NCBI GenBank assembly: GCA_031269355.1
Contig: JAISZG010000074.1
Span: forward strand, 102,711 to 166,710
Direction: 5' to 3'
From: Oscillospiraceae bacterium
Lineage (GTDB): Bacteria; Bacillota; Clostridia; Christensenellales; Aristaeellaceae
DNA: 64,000 bases
This document shows, one piece after another, positions 45,457 to 53,735 of the stretch (positions are counted from its first letter, which is position 1; each line of letters starts with the position of its first letter). The notes below the pieces were generated by a model that was not told where the DNA came from, ran no database searches, and was given only the letters and a program-made list of their open reading frames with translations. The translations under genes were made by a program, and so were the position numbers.

Positions 45457-47391
45457 ATGGTAAAAAGTTATCCCGCCGTCGAGCGCATAGCGCTGGACGC
45501 GGCTGAAGACACGCTGGAACCCTCATTGCTAAGAGAGGATCAAAAGCACATATCCTCGAGCATACGAGGCGCGATGGGCGCGCTGACGTGCGTTATCGCG
45601 GCGCAAATATATCAGCGGCTGATTCCAGGCCAGGATACACCCGTAAGTTTGGCGTACCTAATAGGGATACTGATCATAGGAATACCGATTGCGGTTACGG
45701 GCGTTAAAGGCCTTTTGCAGCGCGAGCTGTGCTTCGCTGTGGAATTGCTCGTTACTATCGCAATAATAATAAGTATGCTAAGCGGACAATATGTGGTCGC
45801 AATAATGGTGCCGCTGCTTCTGACGCTCGTCCATTTTTTAGAGGAGAAAAGCATAGTGGGCGGACAGGACGCGATCGACGGGCTGCGCAAAATGCAGTCG
45901 AACGTCGCGCTGCGCATAGTGGACGGCGTCGAGACGCAAGTGCACGCGCGCGATTTGAAAACGGGAGACGTAATATTGGTGAAGCCGGGCATGGGATTTC
46001 CCATAGACGGTAAGGTGCTGACCGGCGTGTCCAGCGTCAACGCGCAATCGCTGACGGGCGAAATGCTGCCGGTGGACGTAGGCCCTTCCGACGCCGTATA
46101 CGCGGGAACTTTAAACATACACGGCGCGCTTACCGTTTCCGTGGAAAAGGCGTGGAAGGATACCTCTTTCCAAAAAATAATACGCATGCTGGAAGAAACG
46201 GGGAAGAGCGTTACGCCCGAGAGCCGGATTATGGATCGCTTCATGGCGTATTATATTCCGCTCATATTGGTGATCGCGGCGCTGGTGTGGTTCTTTACAG
46301 GGCAAATCGAGCGCGCGGCGGCGATTTTGGTCGTTTCCTGTCCATGCGGGCATATGCTCATAAGCTCCGCTCCGCTGATCGCGTCCATCGCCTCCGCGTC
46401 GAAGCGAGGCATACTGATACGCAGCGCTTCCTTCGTAGAGAAGCTTGCGCGGGCGGACGCGGTTTTCTTCGATAAAACCGGCACCATTACCAGCGGGGAT
46501 ATCACCATACAAACCGCCGAAGCGGCGGAAGGCGTTTCCGATCAAGAGCTTTATACTACCGCGTTTTCGCTGTCCCAATATTCTGCGCATCCGCTGTCGA
46601 AGGCGATCGCATCCCAGATCGCCGGCTACCCGGCGGAGGAAGGATACTCGATTGAAGAGCGCGGCGGCATGGGCGTAATCGGAACGCGAGGTGAAGACGT
46701 GCTGCTGCTTGGCAGCGACGCGCTGCTTTCGGATTATGGCATAACCGTGCCGCACTCGTTCAGATCGGGCGGTATGTTCACGCACGCCGCGCGAAACGGG
46801 CGTTATTTGGGGCGCATAGGCTTCAGCGATACCATCCGCGAGGGCGCTAAGGAAATGATAGACGAACTAAAGAAGATGGGTATAAACGACACCTGCCTGC
46901 TGACGGGCGACAAGCTGGACGTCGCTCTGCGGCTGCAGCGCGAATGCGGTATCGGCGACGTAAAGGCGCAGGTGCTGCCGGAGCAAAAGCAGCGCATCAT
47001 AAACGAGGCGCGCGAATCGCGAAACGTAGTGTTCGTCGGCGACGGCGTAAACGACGCGCTGGCGCTGTCGGAAGCGGACATCGGCATAGCAATGGCGGCA
47101 ATGGGAAACGACACCGCCATCCAAAGCGCGGATATATCGCTTATGAACAATCACATGAGCGGTATACCGTTCATCATCAACCTTGCGCGCCGGGCGCAGC
47201 GGATCATACGCCAAAACATGCTGATCGCGTTCCTAAGCAGCATTTTGATGATCCTGCTTTCCGGAATCGGAGTGATCACAGTGCTGCCAGGCGCGTTGCT
47301 GCACAACGTGGGCGCTTTCGCGGTGCTCCTAAACAGCGGTCGAATTCTGCAAAAACAGACGTCCGATTCTCCGGAAGGCGGCGACGCTTAA
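45457..47391 (+). CDS. P1B-like heavy-metal P-type ATPase with CPCGHM motif
   Basis: ATPase of 644 residues. The actuator has SLTGEMLPVD, the phosphorylation site is Asp339 in FFDKTGTITSG, the P1B histidine-proline motif is AHPLSKA, and the hinge is GDGVNDALALSEADIGIAM. The membrane metal motif is CPCGHM (Cys295, Cys297, His299, Met300) where Cu/Zn/Cd pumps have CPCALG or similar. There is no N-terminal metal-binding domain. GAGGAGG precedes the ATG. It ends the SPFH operon, which implies that the SPFH proteins organise or regulate this pump. The metal, if any, cannot be named. Confidence 0.88.
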   Translation: MVKSYPAVERIALDAAEDTLEPSLLREDQKHISSSIRGAMGALTCVIAAQIYQRLIPGQDTPVSLAYLIGILIIGIPIAVTGVKGLLQRELCFAVELLVTIAIIISMLSGQYVVAIMVPLLLTLVHFLEEKSIVGGQDAIDGLRKMQSNVALRIVDGVETQVHARDLKTGDVILVKPGMGFPIDGKVLTGVSSVNAQSLTGEMLPVDVGPSDAVYAGTLNIHGALTVSVEKAWKDTSFQKIIRMLEETGKSVTPESRIMDRFMAYYIPLILVIAALVWFFTGQIERAAAILVVSCPCGHMLISSAPLIASIASASKRGILIRSASFVEKLARADAVFFDKTGTITSGDITIQTAEAAEGVSDQELYTTAFSLSQYSAHPLSKAIASQIAGYPAEEGYSIEERGGMGVIGTRGEDVLLLGSDALLSDYGITVPHSFRSGGMFTHAARNGRYLGRIGFSDTIREGAKEMIDELKKMGINDTCLLTGDKLDVALRLQRECGIGDVKAQVLPEQKQRIINEARESRNVVFVGDGVNDALALSEADIGIAMAAMGNDTAIQSADISLMNNHMSGIPFIINLARRAQRIIRQNMLIAFLSSILMILLSGIGVITVLPGALLHNVGAFAVLLNSGRILQKQTSDSPEGGDA

Positions 47392-47411
47392 TATAATACT
47401 AAACAACATAA

Positions 47412-47442
47412 ACGCCGCGGCAGCCTTCGGCAGTCGCGGCGT
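47412..47442. terminator. Bidirectional terminator between the two ATPase genes
   Basis: ACGCCGCG pairs with CGCGGCGT around a 15-base loop with an inner GCC/GGC; both ATPase genes converge here. Confidence 0.65.
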
Positions 47443-47469
47443 ATTAATTATTACAATATATGGATTATG

Positions 47470-50220
47470 TTACGCCTTCGCCAGCTCGCGCTTCGATATA
47501 ATCCCTCGCTTGATCGCCTTGTACGCCTCTACAAACGGCAGTATAGCCGCCGCGAAGGCTGAGGCGGTCAGGCACTGCCGCGCGCTTAGGCTTATCAGCG
47601 AGAAGTAGGTGTGCACGCGCGGCGTATATACCACTGCGAATGTAAGCAGAATCGAAAGGGCTGCCGACCACAGCATCGACGGGTTGCCGGGACCGCGCGC
47701 CAGAAGCGAGCGCGTGCGCGAGCGCAGATTGAACGAGTGAAACACTTCGCAAAGCGAGAGCGTCAGGAACGCCATAGTAGTGCCGACCGCCGCGTTCGCG
47801 CCCGCTCCAAACTGTGCGCCTGCGAAATATGAGGCCAGCGTCAGCAGCGCGATGAACACTCCCTGCGCGGCGGTTTCTATGCCCAGCCCGTTTGCGAACA
47901 GCGATTCTTTGGGATCGCGAGGCGGCTGATCCATCACGTCCGCCTCCGCGGGTTCGACGCCCAGCGCCATCGCGGGGAACGTGTCCGTCACAAGATTTAT
48001 CCATAGAATATGTATTGGGGCGAACAGCGTGACGTTCGCCAGCGTCGCGATAAATATCGCCACAACCTCCGACAGGTTCGACGAAAGCAGGAACTGCACG
48101 GCCTTGCGGATGTTTTCGTATATGCGCCGACCTTCCTCCACCGCGTATACTATTGTCGCGAAATTATCGTCGGCCAGCACCACATCAGCCACGTTTTTCG
48201 TAACGTCCGTGCCGGTTATCCCCATTCCGACGCCGATATCCGCCGCCTTTATCGCGGGCGCGTCGTTCACGCCGTCGCCGGTCATCGCGGTTACGCGGCC
48301 CTTCTTGCGCCACATCGATACTATGCGCACCTTGTGCTCCGGCTGAACCCTCGCGTAAACGGTTAGTCCGTCGATGCGCCGCTCGAATTCCTCATCCGAT
48401 AATTTTGCCAGCTCTGCGCCCGTAATCGCCTGGCCTGGGTCGGTAAGTATGCCAAGCTCTTTCGCGATCGCAACCGCCGTATCTTTATGATCACCAGTAA
48501 TCATTATAGTGCGCAATCCAGCGCGGGCGCACACTCGCACCGCGTCCAGCGCTTCGGGGCGAACGGGGTCGATCATTCCAGCGAACCCTACGAATATCAT
48601 CCGGGTTTCCAGCGTTTCAGGGTCATACGAATCGGGGGGCGCGTCCCATTCGCGCACAGCTGCGGCCAGCACCCGTAGCGCGCGGCTTGTCATAGATGAG
48701 TTTTCCTGCTGAATGCGCGCCCTGTCCGCGTCGGTAATCGGGCGCGGCGGCTCTCCTGCGTCCAGCTGAATCCGATCGCAGCGGGAGAGCACTTCGTCCA
48801 GCCCGCCCTTTGTATATTGAGTAATAACCATCGACTCGCCGTCCGCCGCCGCGCTTTCGACTACTACCGACATTCGCTTGCGGATTGAATCGAACGGCGC
48901 CTCGCCGACGCGCCGCGCGCCAGGCAGATCGATATTAGAAGCGCGCGCGTAAACAGCCAGCGCGATTTCGGTGGGGTCGCCTATCCAGTTAGACGGCGGC
49001 TGCGTCTCCTGCGCGTCGTTCGCGAACGCCAGAGCCGTGGGCAGCAGCGACGGATGGCCGAACGATTCCGTCACCGTCATGCGGTTTTGGGTGATCGTAC
49101 CCGTTTTATCCGAGCATATCACCTGCGCGCAGCCAAGCGTTTCCACGGCTGTCAGGCGCCGGATTATCGCGCTGCGCTCGGACATTCGCTTTATACCGAT
49201 GGATAGCAGTATCGTCACCACGACGACAAGCCCTTCCGGAATAGCGGCCACCGCAAGGCTTATCGCGGTAAGCAGCGCGTTAAACATATGATGCTGTTCT
49301 GTTCCGCCAAGCAGTATGCTAATGCCGAACACCAGCGCGCATACTATAAGCACCCCTATGCTCAGAATCTTGCTAAGCCCCGCAAGCGTTTGCTGTAGGG
49401 GCGTCTGCTCGTCCTCCGCCGCCGAGAGAATCCCCGCTATGCGCCCGATTTCGGTGTTCATGCCCGTCGATACAGCTACGCCCGCGCCTCGCCCATATAC
49501 CACGGACGAGCCGGAAAAAGCCATATTCGTTTGATCGCCCGGCACTACGTCCTCAAATACCGCATCGCTTTGCCCTCCATCGCCCCCACGTATCCCCGTC
49601 CCCTCGTCCCCTCGTTCCACCCCCCAGGGGGAGGTTGGGAGGGGGATCGCAATCCCCTTCCCAAAGGAGCGAAGCGACGCGTTTTCCAGTGCGGCGGTTT
49701 GCTTTTCGGCCGGCACAGATTCGCCCGTTAGCAGAGCTTCCTCTATTCGCAGGCTTGCCGCCTCGATAAGCCGCAGGTCGGCGGGCACGGAATCCCCGGC
49801 TTCAAGCAGCACTATGTCGCCGCGCACAATCTCGTTTGAAGGGATAACGCGAACGGCGCCGTCCCTGCGCACGCGGCTTTGGGGCGCGGACAGCTCGCGC
49901 AGCGCCTCGATCGCCTTCTCCGCCTTGCCCTCCTGATAGATTCCAAGGCACGCGTTCAGCGCCACTACGATAAGTATTATCGCCATATCCGCCCACTCCT
50001 TGAACAGCGCGGATAATAGCGCCGCAAGCAGCAGCACGATCACCATAGGATCGCGAACCTGATTCCAAATCTTAACAAGCAGCGACGGCCTGGGCGGATC
50101 GTCCAGCAGGTTCATGCCCTCCCGCTCAAGCCGCGCCGCCGCTTCCGCAGACGCAAGCCCGCGCTGCGCCGATTCCAACGCCCGCAATACTTCGTCGGCG
50201 GATTGCAAATATGGCTTCAT
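47470..50220 (-). CDS. Ca2+-transporting P2-type ATPase with a repeat-derived in-frame insertion
   Basis: ATPase of 916 residues of the bacterial SERCA/PMR1-like group. The actuator has LLTGESVPAEK, the phosphorylation motif is CSDKTGTITQNRMTV, and the M4 motif is PEGLVVVV. M6 carries NLVTDTFPAMALG with the ion-binding Asn and Asp, and the hinge is GDGVNDAPAI. Ten spans are expected. Residues about 181-219 form a Gly/Pro-rich insertion with no counterpart in the family between TGESVP and the conserved NMAFSGSSV strand. Its DNA (49564-49680) is a repeat-like palindromic sequence. A proS remnant lies upstream of the start. Confidence 0.92.
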   Translation of the reverse strand: MKPYLQSADEVLRALESAQRGLASAEAAARLEREGMNLLDDPPRPSLLVKIWNQVRDPMVIVLLLAALLSALFKEWADMAIILIVVALNACLGIYQEGKAEKAIEALRELSAPQSRVRRDGAVRVIPSNEIVRGDIVLLEAGDSVPADLRLIEAASLRIEEALLTGESVPAEKQTAALENASLRSFGKGIAIPLPTSPWGVERGDEGTGIRGGDGGQSDAVFEDVVPGDQTNMAFSGSSVVYGRGAGVAVSTGMNTEIGRIAGILSAAEDEQTPLQQTLAGLSKILSIGVLIVCALVFGISILLGGTEQHHMFNALLTAISLAVAAIPEGLVVVVTILLSIGIKRMSERSAIIRRLTAVETLGCAQVICSDKTGTITQNRMTVTESFGHPSLLPTALAFANDAQETQPPSNWIGDPTEIALAVYARASNIDLPGARRVGEAPFDSIRKRMSVVVESAAADGESMVITQYTKGGLDEVLSRCDRIQLDAGEPPRPITDADRARIQQENSSMTSRALRVLAAAVREWDAPPDSYDPETLETRMIFVGFAGMIDPVRPEALDAVRVCARAGLRTIMITGDHKDTAVAIAKELGILTDPGQAITGAELAKLSDEEFERRIDGLTVYARVQPEHKVRIVSMWRKKGRVTAMTGDGVNDAPAIKAADIGVGMGITGTDVTKNVADVVLADDNFATIVYAVEEGRRIYENIRKAVQFLLSSNLSEVVAIFIATLANVTLFAPIHILWINLVTDTFPAMALGVEPAEADVMDQPPRDPKESLFANGLGIETAAQGVFIALLTLASYFAGAQFGAGANAAVGTTMAFLTLSLCEVFHSFNLRSRTRSLLARGPGNPSMLWSAALSILLTFAVVYTPRVHTYFSLISLSARQCLTASAFAAAILPFVEAYKAIKRGIISKRELAKA
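49564..49680 (-). repeat. Repeat-like palindromic insertion inside the Ca2+-ATPase gene
   Basis: The segment contains GGGGATTGCGATCCCC, a CCCCC/GGGGGG hairpin and tandem CGAGGGGA units. It starts with GCGTCGCTTCGCTCCTTTGGG, which recurs with one mismatch upstream of the collagen-like gene (15673). Its length of 117 bases keeps the frame open. Confidence 0.6.
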
Positions 50221-50255
50221 AATGATTCCTTTACTTAATTAGATTTCTTTGCCTG

Positions 50256-50360
50256 TTAATTGATTCTATGCCCACAGCGAACCATCTAAATGTGGCATGC
50301 GATTTGGCGACCGGAAGGAGTGTCATTAAACCTCAGCCCCAATAACTGACTCATTTTCAT
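50256..50360 (-). pseudogene. proS: Remnant of the 5' end of a prolyl-tRNA synthetase gene
   Basis: A GGAGGAG site is followed by an ATG at 50360 and 24 codons reading MKMSQLLGLRFNDTPSGRQ then IACHI, then TAG. The same frame continues MVRCGHRIN before another stop. Bacterial ProRS proteins begin MKMSQL(L/V)G-R-K-E-P-x-D-A, then SHI-x-MVRGGYI, so the fragment aligns in order across the first stop. The remaining gene is absent; the Ca2+-ATPase follows. This is a by-eye match over about 33 residues. Confidence 0.5.
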
Positions 50361-50379
50361 AGTATTATCTCCTCCGAAT

Positions 50380-51021
50380 CTATAACTCAAGAATCTCTGG
50401 TAAATTCTTGGAAAAATAATTGATCACCCGCTCCGCCAACTGCTCGGAAGTCTGCGAACACGGTTGCAATCTCGCCGCCCACGCCCTGCCGGGATGCAGA
50501 CAATCCCACTGCGGCATCATACCTTGATATCTGCCTTTACCGGGGTCGTGATTGCCAAAACCGTCAAGGACACAATTCCAAACAGGTTTGAAACGCTCAA
50601 TCAGCATAGACTCTGCAAGGGGAATCCATATGTCATCCACGACAAGAAAACGGCAATAGAAGTCAGTGATATCAAGATTCTGAGCCGCTTTGATTGACTC
50701 GGCGTGTTCGGTAAGGCGCTTATATAGCGCCTGTCCGTGTTCAACTTCCAAACTGGAACCACCTTTACGCGCTCCTGCGGGTACCGCCTTGCCTACATAA
50801 ATAGGGCATCTAAATTGCCCTTCGCGGTTCACCTCTGATAATCGACCATAAGCAGAAAAAGAGCCAGTGTAGTAAATAGCGTACACTCCCGCTCCGATGA
50901 ATGGTTCTGGCGGTAATGGCTGCTCATCCATTTCGAGTAGCTTATCGGCGACGCTTTCACCAAGATTCCGCTTATCGAGTGGATTATACGGCTTTAAGAC
51001 CAGCTTGTCGTTTCTCGGCAT
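50380..51021 (-). CDS. Eco29kI-family type II restriction endonuclease (GIY-YIG)
   Basis: Nuclease of 213 residues. The GIY-YIG core appears as GVYAIYYTG (residues 45-53) and PIYVGKA (73-79), with RLTEHAESI and the metal-binding Glu in LAESMLIERFKPVWN. The overall sequence matches the Eco29kI family, whose founding member cuts CCGCGG. It overlaps the methyltransferase gene by 38 bases, so the pair is co-transcribed. Codon use is less GCG-rich than the neighbours, suggesting horizontal gain. Confidence 0.9.
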   Translation of the reverse strand: MPRNDKLVLKPYNPLDKRNLGESVADKLLEMDEQPLPPEPFIGAGVYAIYYTGSFSAYGRLSEVNREGQFRCPIYVGKAVPAGARKGGSSLEVEHGQALYKRLTEHAESIKAAQNLDITDFYCRFLVVDDIWIPLAESMLIERFKPVWNCVLDGFGNHDPGKGRYQGMMPQWDCLHPGRAWAARLQPCSQTSEQLAERVINYFSKNLPEILEL

Positions 51022-52315
51022 ACTGCGCCACCATCCTTTTCAACTGTGTTGCTACCGACATCCCGATGATAGCAGCTAATTTTACGGGTACGGCGTTTCC
51101 AATCTGCCTCATGCTTTCCGTCCACGAACCGTGGAACAGATAACTGTCGGGGAATGTTTGAATCCTTGCGGATTCCCTGACCGTATAGTAACGAAGAGTG
51201 CCATCGTCAAGGGCAAGCATATTCTCGCCGCCGGGTACTCCATGCGCCCCCGCCTTAATTGCCTTTGAGGGTTCATCCAAAACGCTGCCAGAATGCCCTG
51301 CATACGGTTTCGCTCCATCGCGAAACTCGTGGTTCTTGAACTTAACAGTCTGTTCACTTCTTGGGTCAGGCAAACCGATTACAGCGTCGCGTACAGTCTT
51401 CCAACGATCGCCTAACGCAGATTTATCAACCATTTGTAATGCTCGCCTCTCCTGTAAGGACGAGTCGGGACGGTTTTTCTTAGCGATGCGATGTTCTTCC
51501 CAATAAGAACAATCGCCGTATTTAGCGTAGGCTAACGCTTCTTTCGAGTGCGTTTGCTTCGGGAAAGACCATTGCGCGTTCAAGTCACTGCGGAAGCCGA
51601 CAATCACAACACGGTGCCGCTGTTGAGGTACGCCGTAATCGGCGGCATTAACGAGCCTGAAGACAACATTATACTCAAGCCCTTTGTCGCCGGTTGAAGT
51701 ATGATATTCCTCTAAAAGTTTCAAATGCTCCATCCAATCCATGTCCTCGCGAGCGACGACTTCCGGATGAGAGAGCTGGAGCAGTATATAATTGAAATAA
51801 GAACTAAACGATTTTCGGAGCAGTCCCTTGACGTTCTCAAAGATAAATCCTTGCGGACGCAACTCCCGAACTGCCCTGACTGCTTCGGGGAACATATCAC
51901 GGGCATCTGTATAAGCCCTGTGCTTGCCGCCAAGCGAAAACGGTTGGCAAGGCGGACCGCCTGTAACAAATTGAATATCACGCCCATAATCGGAATAGTG
52001 AACAAGGCGTACATCAGTCTGGACTACGTTCCAATTCTCGATACCTTTATAACCATTCGCAATATTCAATTTTATGTTGTCACAGGAGTCCTTATCCCAT
52101 TCGAGCAAAGCCGAATTACTGAAACCCGCTTGATGAAGACCAAGCGCAAGACCACCTGCGCCGCTGAACAATTCCAATGAACGTATCACCTTATTCACCG
52201 CCTTCCTGAATTGATTTATCTTCGATCGCTTCCATGAAATATCGTCTGCGTTGCAGGCTAACGCCTTGCAGACTTTCAATAACACGTCTGTGGTTAAACT
52301 TTCGCCCTTGCCCAT
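50984..52315 (-). CDS. DNA (cytosine-5) methyltransferase of the Eco29kI-type R-M system
   Basis: Enzyme of up to 443 residues that protects the host from the overlapping endonuclease. Motif I is LELFSGAGGLALG, the catalytic cysteine is Cys123 in GGPPCQPFS, motif VI is FENVKGLL, motif VIII is QQRHRVVIVG, and motifs IX/X end with QIGNAVPVKLA. The first ~42 residues from the ATG at 52315 are the back half of a Cro/C1-type helix-turn-helix (GKGESLTTDVLLKVCKAL). A GTG at 52189 preceded by GGAAGG is a plausible true start for the catalytic part. Confidence 0.92.
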   Translation of the reverse strand: MGKGESLTTDVLLKVCKALACNADDISWKRSKINQFRKAVNKVIRSLELFSGAGGLALGLHQAGFSNSALLEWDKDSCDNIKLNIANGYKGIENWNVVQTDVRLVHYSDYGRDIQFVTGGPPCQPFSLGGKHRAYTDARDMFPEAVRAVRELRPQGFIFENVKGLLRKSFSSYFNYILLQLSHPEVVAREDMDWMEHLKLLEEYHTSTGDKGLEYNVVFRLVNAADYGVPQQRHRVVIVGFRSDLNAQWSFPKQTHSKEALAYAKYGDCSYWEEHRIAKKNRPDSSLQERRALQMVDKSALGDRWKTVRDAVIGLPDPRSEQTVKFKNHEFRDGAKPYAGHSGSVLDEPSKAIKAGAHGVPGGENMLALDDGTLRYYTVRESARIQTFPDSYLFHGSWTESMRQIGNAVPVKLAAIIGMSVATQLKRMVAQYAEKRQAGLKAV

Positions 52316-52407
52316 TTTGGCTATAGATGCGTACTAATATCTGAAACACGTTTTAGATCTATTTCGTTCATTCCCTTATCAATTAGCAATTTCCATAACT
52401 TGATATA
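52190..52407 (-). pseudogene. Frameshifted XRE-type helix-turn-helix regulator fused to the methyltransferase frame
   Basis: From 52407 the degV frame, continued past its stop, reads YIKLWKLLIDKGMNEIDL, then KRVSDIST, the front half of a YozG-like XRE protein. After 52333 the homology shifts frame to ASIAKMGKGESLTTDVLLK, which runs into the methyltransferase. Adding one base at the junction would restore a continuous XRE domain. The regulator's own start codon is missing: the degV stop codon takes its place. Confidence 0.7.
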
Positions 52408-53286
52408 TTACTTTCTATTGTTGCCTACAAAAAACACCGCGAGCACTCCCGGGCCGGTATGCGAGCCGATGACGGTTCCTGTGTATCCGATCAGCACGTC
52501 CTTCACGCCCACTTCCTTTATCAGGCGCTCGCGCACATATTTGGCGTCCGCCAGGCAATCGCCGTGGCAGATGGTAAGTATCTGCTCCTCCGGGTTAACA
52601 ATATCGGCCTTCGTCTGCGCTACGAGCTTATCCAGCGAGCGCTTGCGCCCGCGCGCCTTTCCGTCCGGAATCAGCTTTCCTTCAAGGTTCAGGTAGATCA
52701 TGGGCTTTATGTCGAATATCGAGCCGATGAATTCGGTCGCGGCTGAAATCCTTCCGCCCATGCGCAGATGGTGCAGGTTATCCACCGTTACGATATGGCA
52801 GTAATTCCGCCAATTAAGCTCCACCCACTCCTTAAGCTCGTGAATGCTCAGACCATCGTCGCGCTTTTGAACGGCGTGCATTACCAGCAGACCCTCGCCC
52901 AGGCTGGCGGCCCTGGTATCGATAATATAAAGCGTGCGGTTTGGATACTTCAGTCTAAGCTCCTCTCCCGCCACGCACGCGGAGGCGTACGAACCGCTCA
53001 GCGCCGACGAAAAGCAAAGGTAAATCAAATCGCCCTTCTCGAGGTATGGAGACATTCCTTCTATATATTGCGTCGACGAGATTTGGCTTGTGGTAGCGCG
53101 CTGCCCCTGACGCTGCAATTCATAGAAAGATTCGATTGTCGCGGCGCCTTCGTAATTGCCGTCGAAATGTGTTTCGCCGTTGATCGTATACGACAGCGCG
53201 ATTGCCGGAACGTTAACGCTGCGCAGATATTCCGGCGTTAGGTCGCAGGTGGAGTCCGTCATTAATGTGTAGCTGAAATCGCTCAT
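52408..53286 (-). CDS. DegV family fatty-acid-binding protein
   Basis: Protein of 292 residues. TDSTCDLTPEYL at the N-terminus, TTSQISSTQYIEG, SSALSGSYASA and GTVIGSHTGPGVLAVFF at the C-terminus are the standard DegV motifs. Related proteins bind fatty acids and hand them to the FakA kinase; FakA is not in this window. The ATG at 53286 follows AAGGAGG; the longer frame to 53472 crosses the promoter. The gene ends exactly where the restriction island begins. Confidence 0.93.
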   Translation of the reverse strand: MSDFSYTLMTDSTCDLTPEYLRSVNVPAIALSYTINGETHFDGNYEGAATIESFYELQRQGQRATTSQISSTQYIEGMSPYLEKGDLIYLCFSSALSGSYASACVAGEELRLKYPNRTLYIIDTRAASLGEGLLVMHAVQKRDDGLSIHELKEWVELNWRNYCHIVTVDNLHHLRMGGRISAATEFIGSIFDIKPMIYLNLEGKLIPDGKARGRKRSLDKLVAQTKADIVNPEEQILTICHGDCLADAKYVRERLIKEVGVKDVLIGYTGTVIGSHTGPGVLAVFFVGNNRK

Positions 53287-53421
53287 GCCGATACGCCTCC
53301 TTGTTATGTGATAAGTAGTTTTCTCATCGCACCGATTGCGGAAAGCGCGCGCGGGGCGCAGACTAGTCTCGTTCGGGGAACATGCGCGGCGTCCTTCCCA
53401 AATGATAATAACGTCAACCAG

Positions 53422-53450
53422 TTTATACCATTGGATGTCGGTAGTGTCAA
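53422..53450 (-). promoter_or_regulatory. Promoter of degV
   Basis: TTGACA (53445-53450) and TATAAA (53422-53427) on the minus strand with 17 bases between. Confidence 0.7.
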
Positions 53451-53684
53451 GCGCGCGTAAAATCGCGGGCAAATGTTTTGCGTCCGTTCACAATCGACGC
53501 GGTATCGCGCTCCAAAGAAGATGGGGTTCTCGAATATATTCAGTACAAGTAGATTCATTACCAAGCTCGGTTTCCGCGCGCGGGGATGGAATGGCGGCGC
53601 TTTCGCGTTACATCAGAGGTTGGAATTTCTATCCAGCCGCCGCATCAATTTAAGCGTGGCAAGCGACGCGACGCGCGTGGCAAG

Positions 53685-53715
53685 CGGATTCAATGAAACT
53701 CCGCAGGAGTTTTTA
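53685..53715 (+). repeat. Dispersed ATTCAA-N2-AAACTCCGC repeat, copy 2
   Basis: CGGATTCAATGAAACTCC is followed by GCAGGAGTTTTT, so AAACTCC and GGAGTTT form a small hairpin with a T-run. It lies just upstream of the FAH-family ribosome binding site. Confidence 0.6.
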
Positions 53716-53735
53716 TCTTATCGGGAGGGCTGTTT

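Larger units (their letters stand above)
53287..53735. other. Divergent intergenic region between degV and the FAH-family gene
   Basis: No gene is supported. It has the degV promoter at 53422-53450 and a dispersed hairpin repeat at 53685-53715. Just upstream of the repeat, GCGTGGCAAGCG occurs twice. Confidence 0.5.

Noticed and set aside
47465..48004. Second minus-strand frame of 179 codons inside the Ca2+-ATPase gene
   Set aside because: It lies in another frame of the C-terminal coding region and has noise-like composition.
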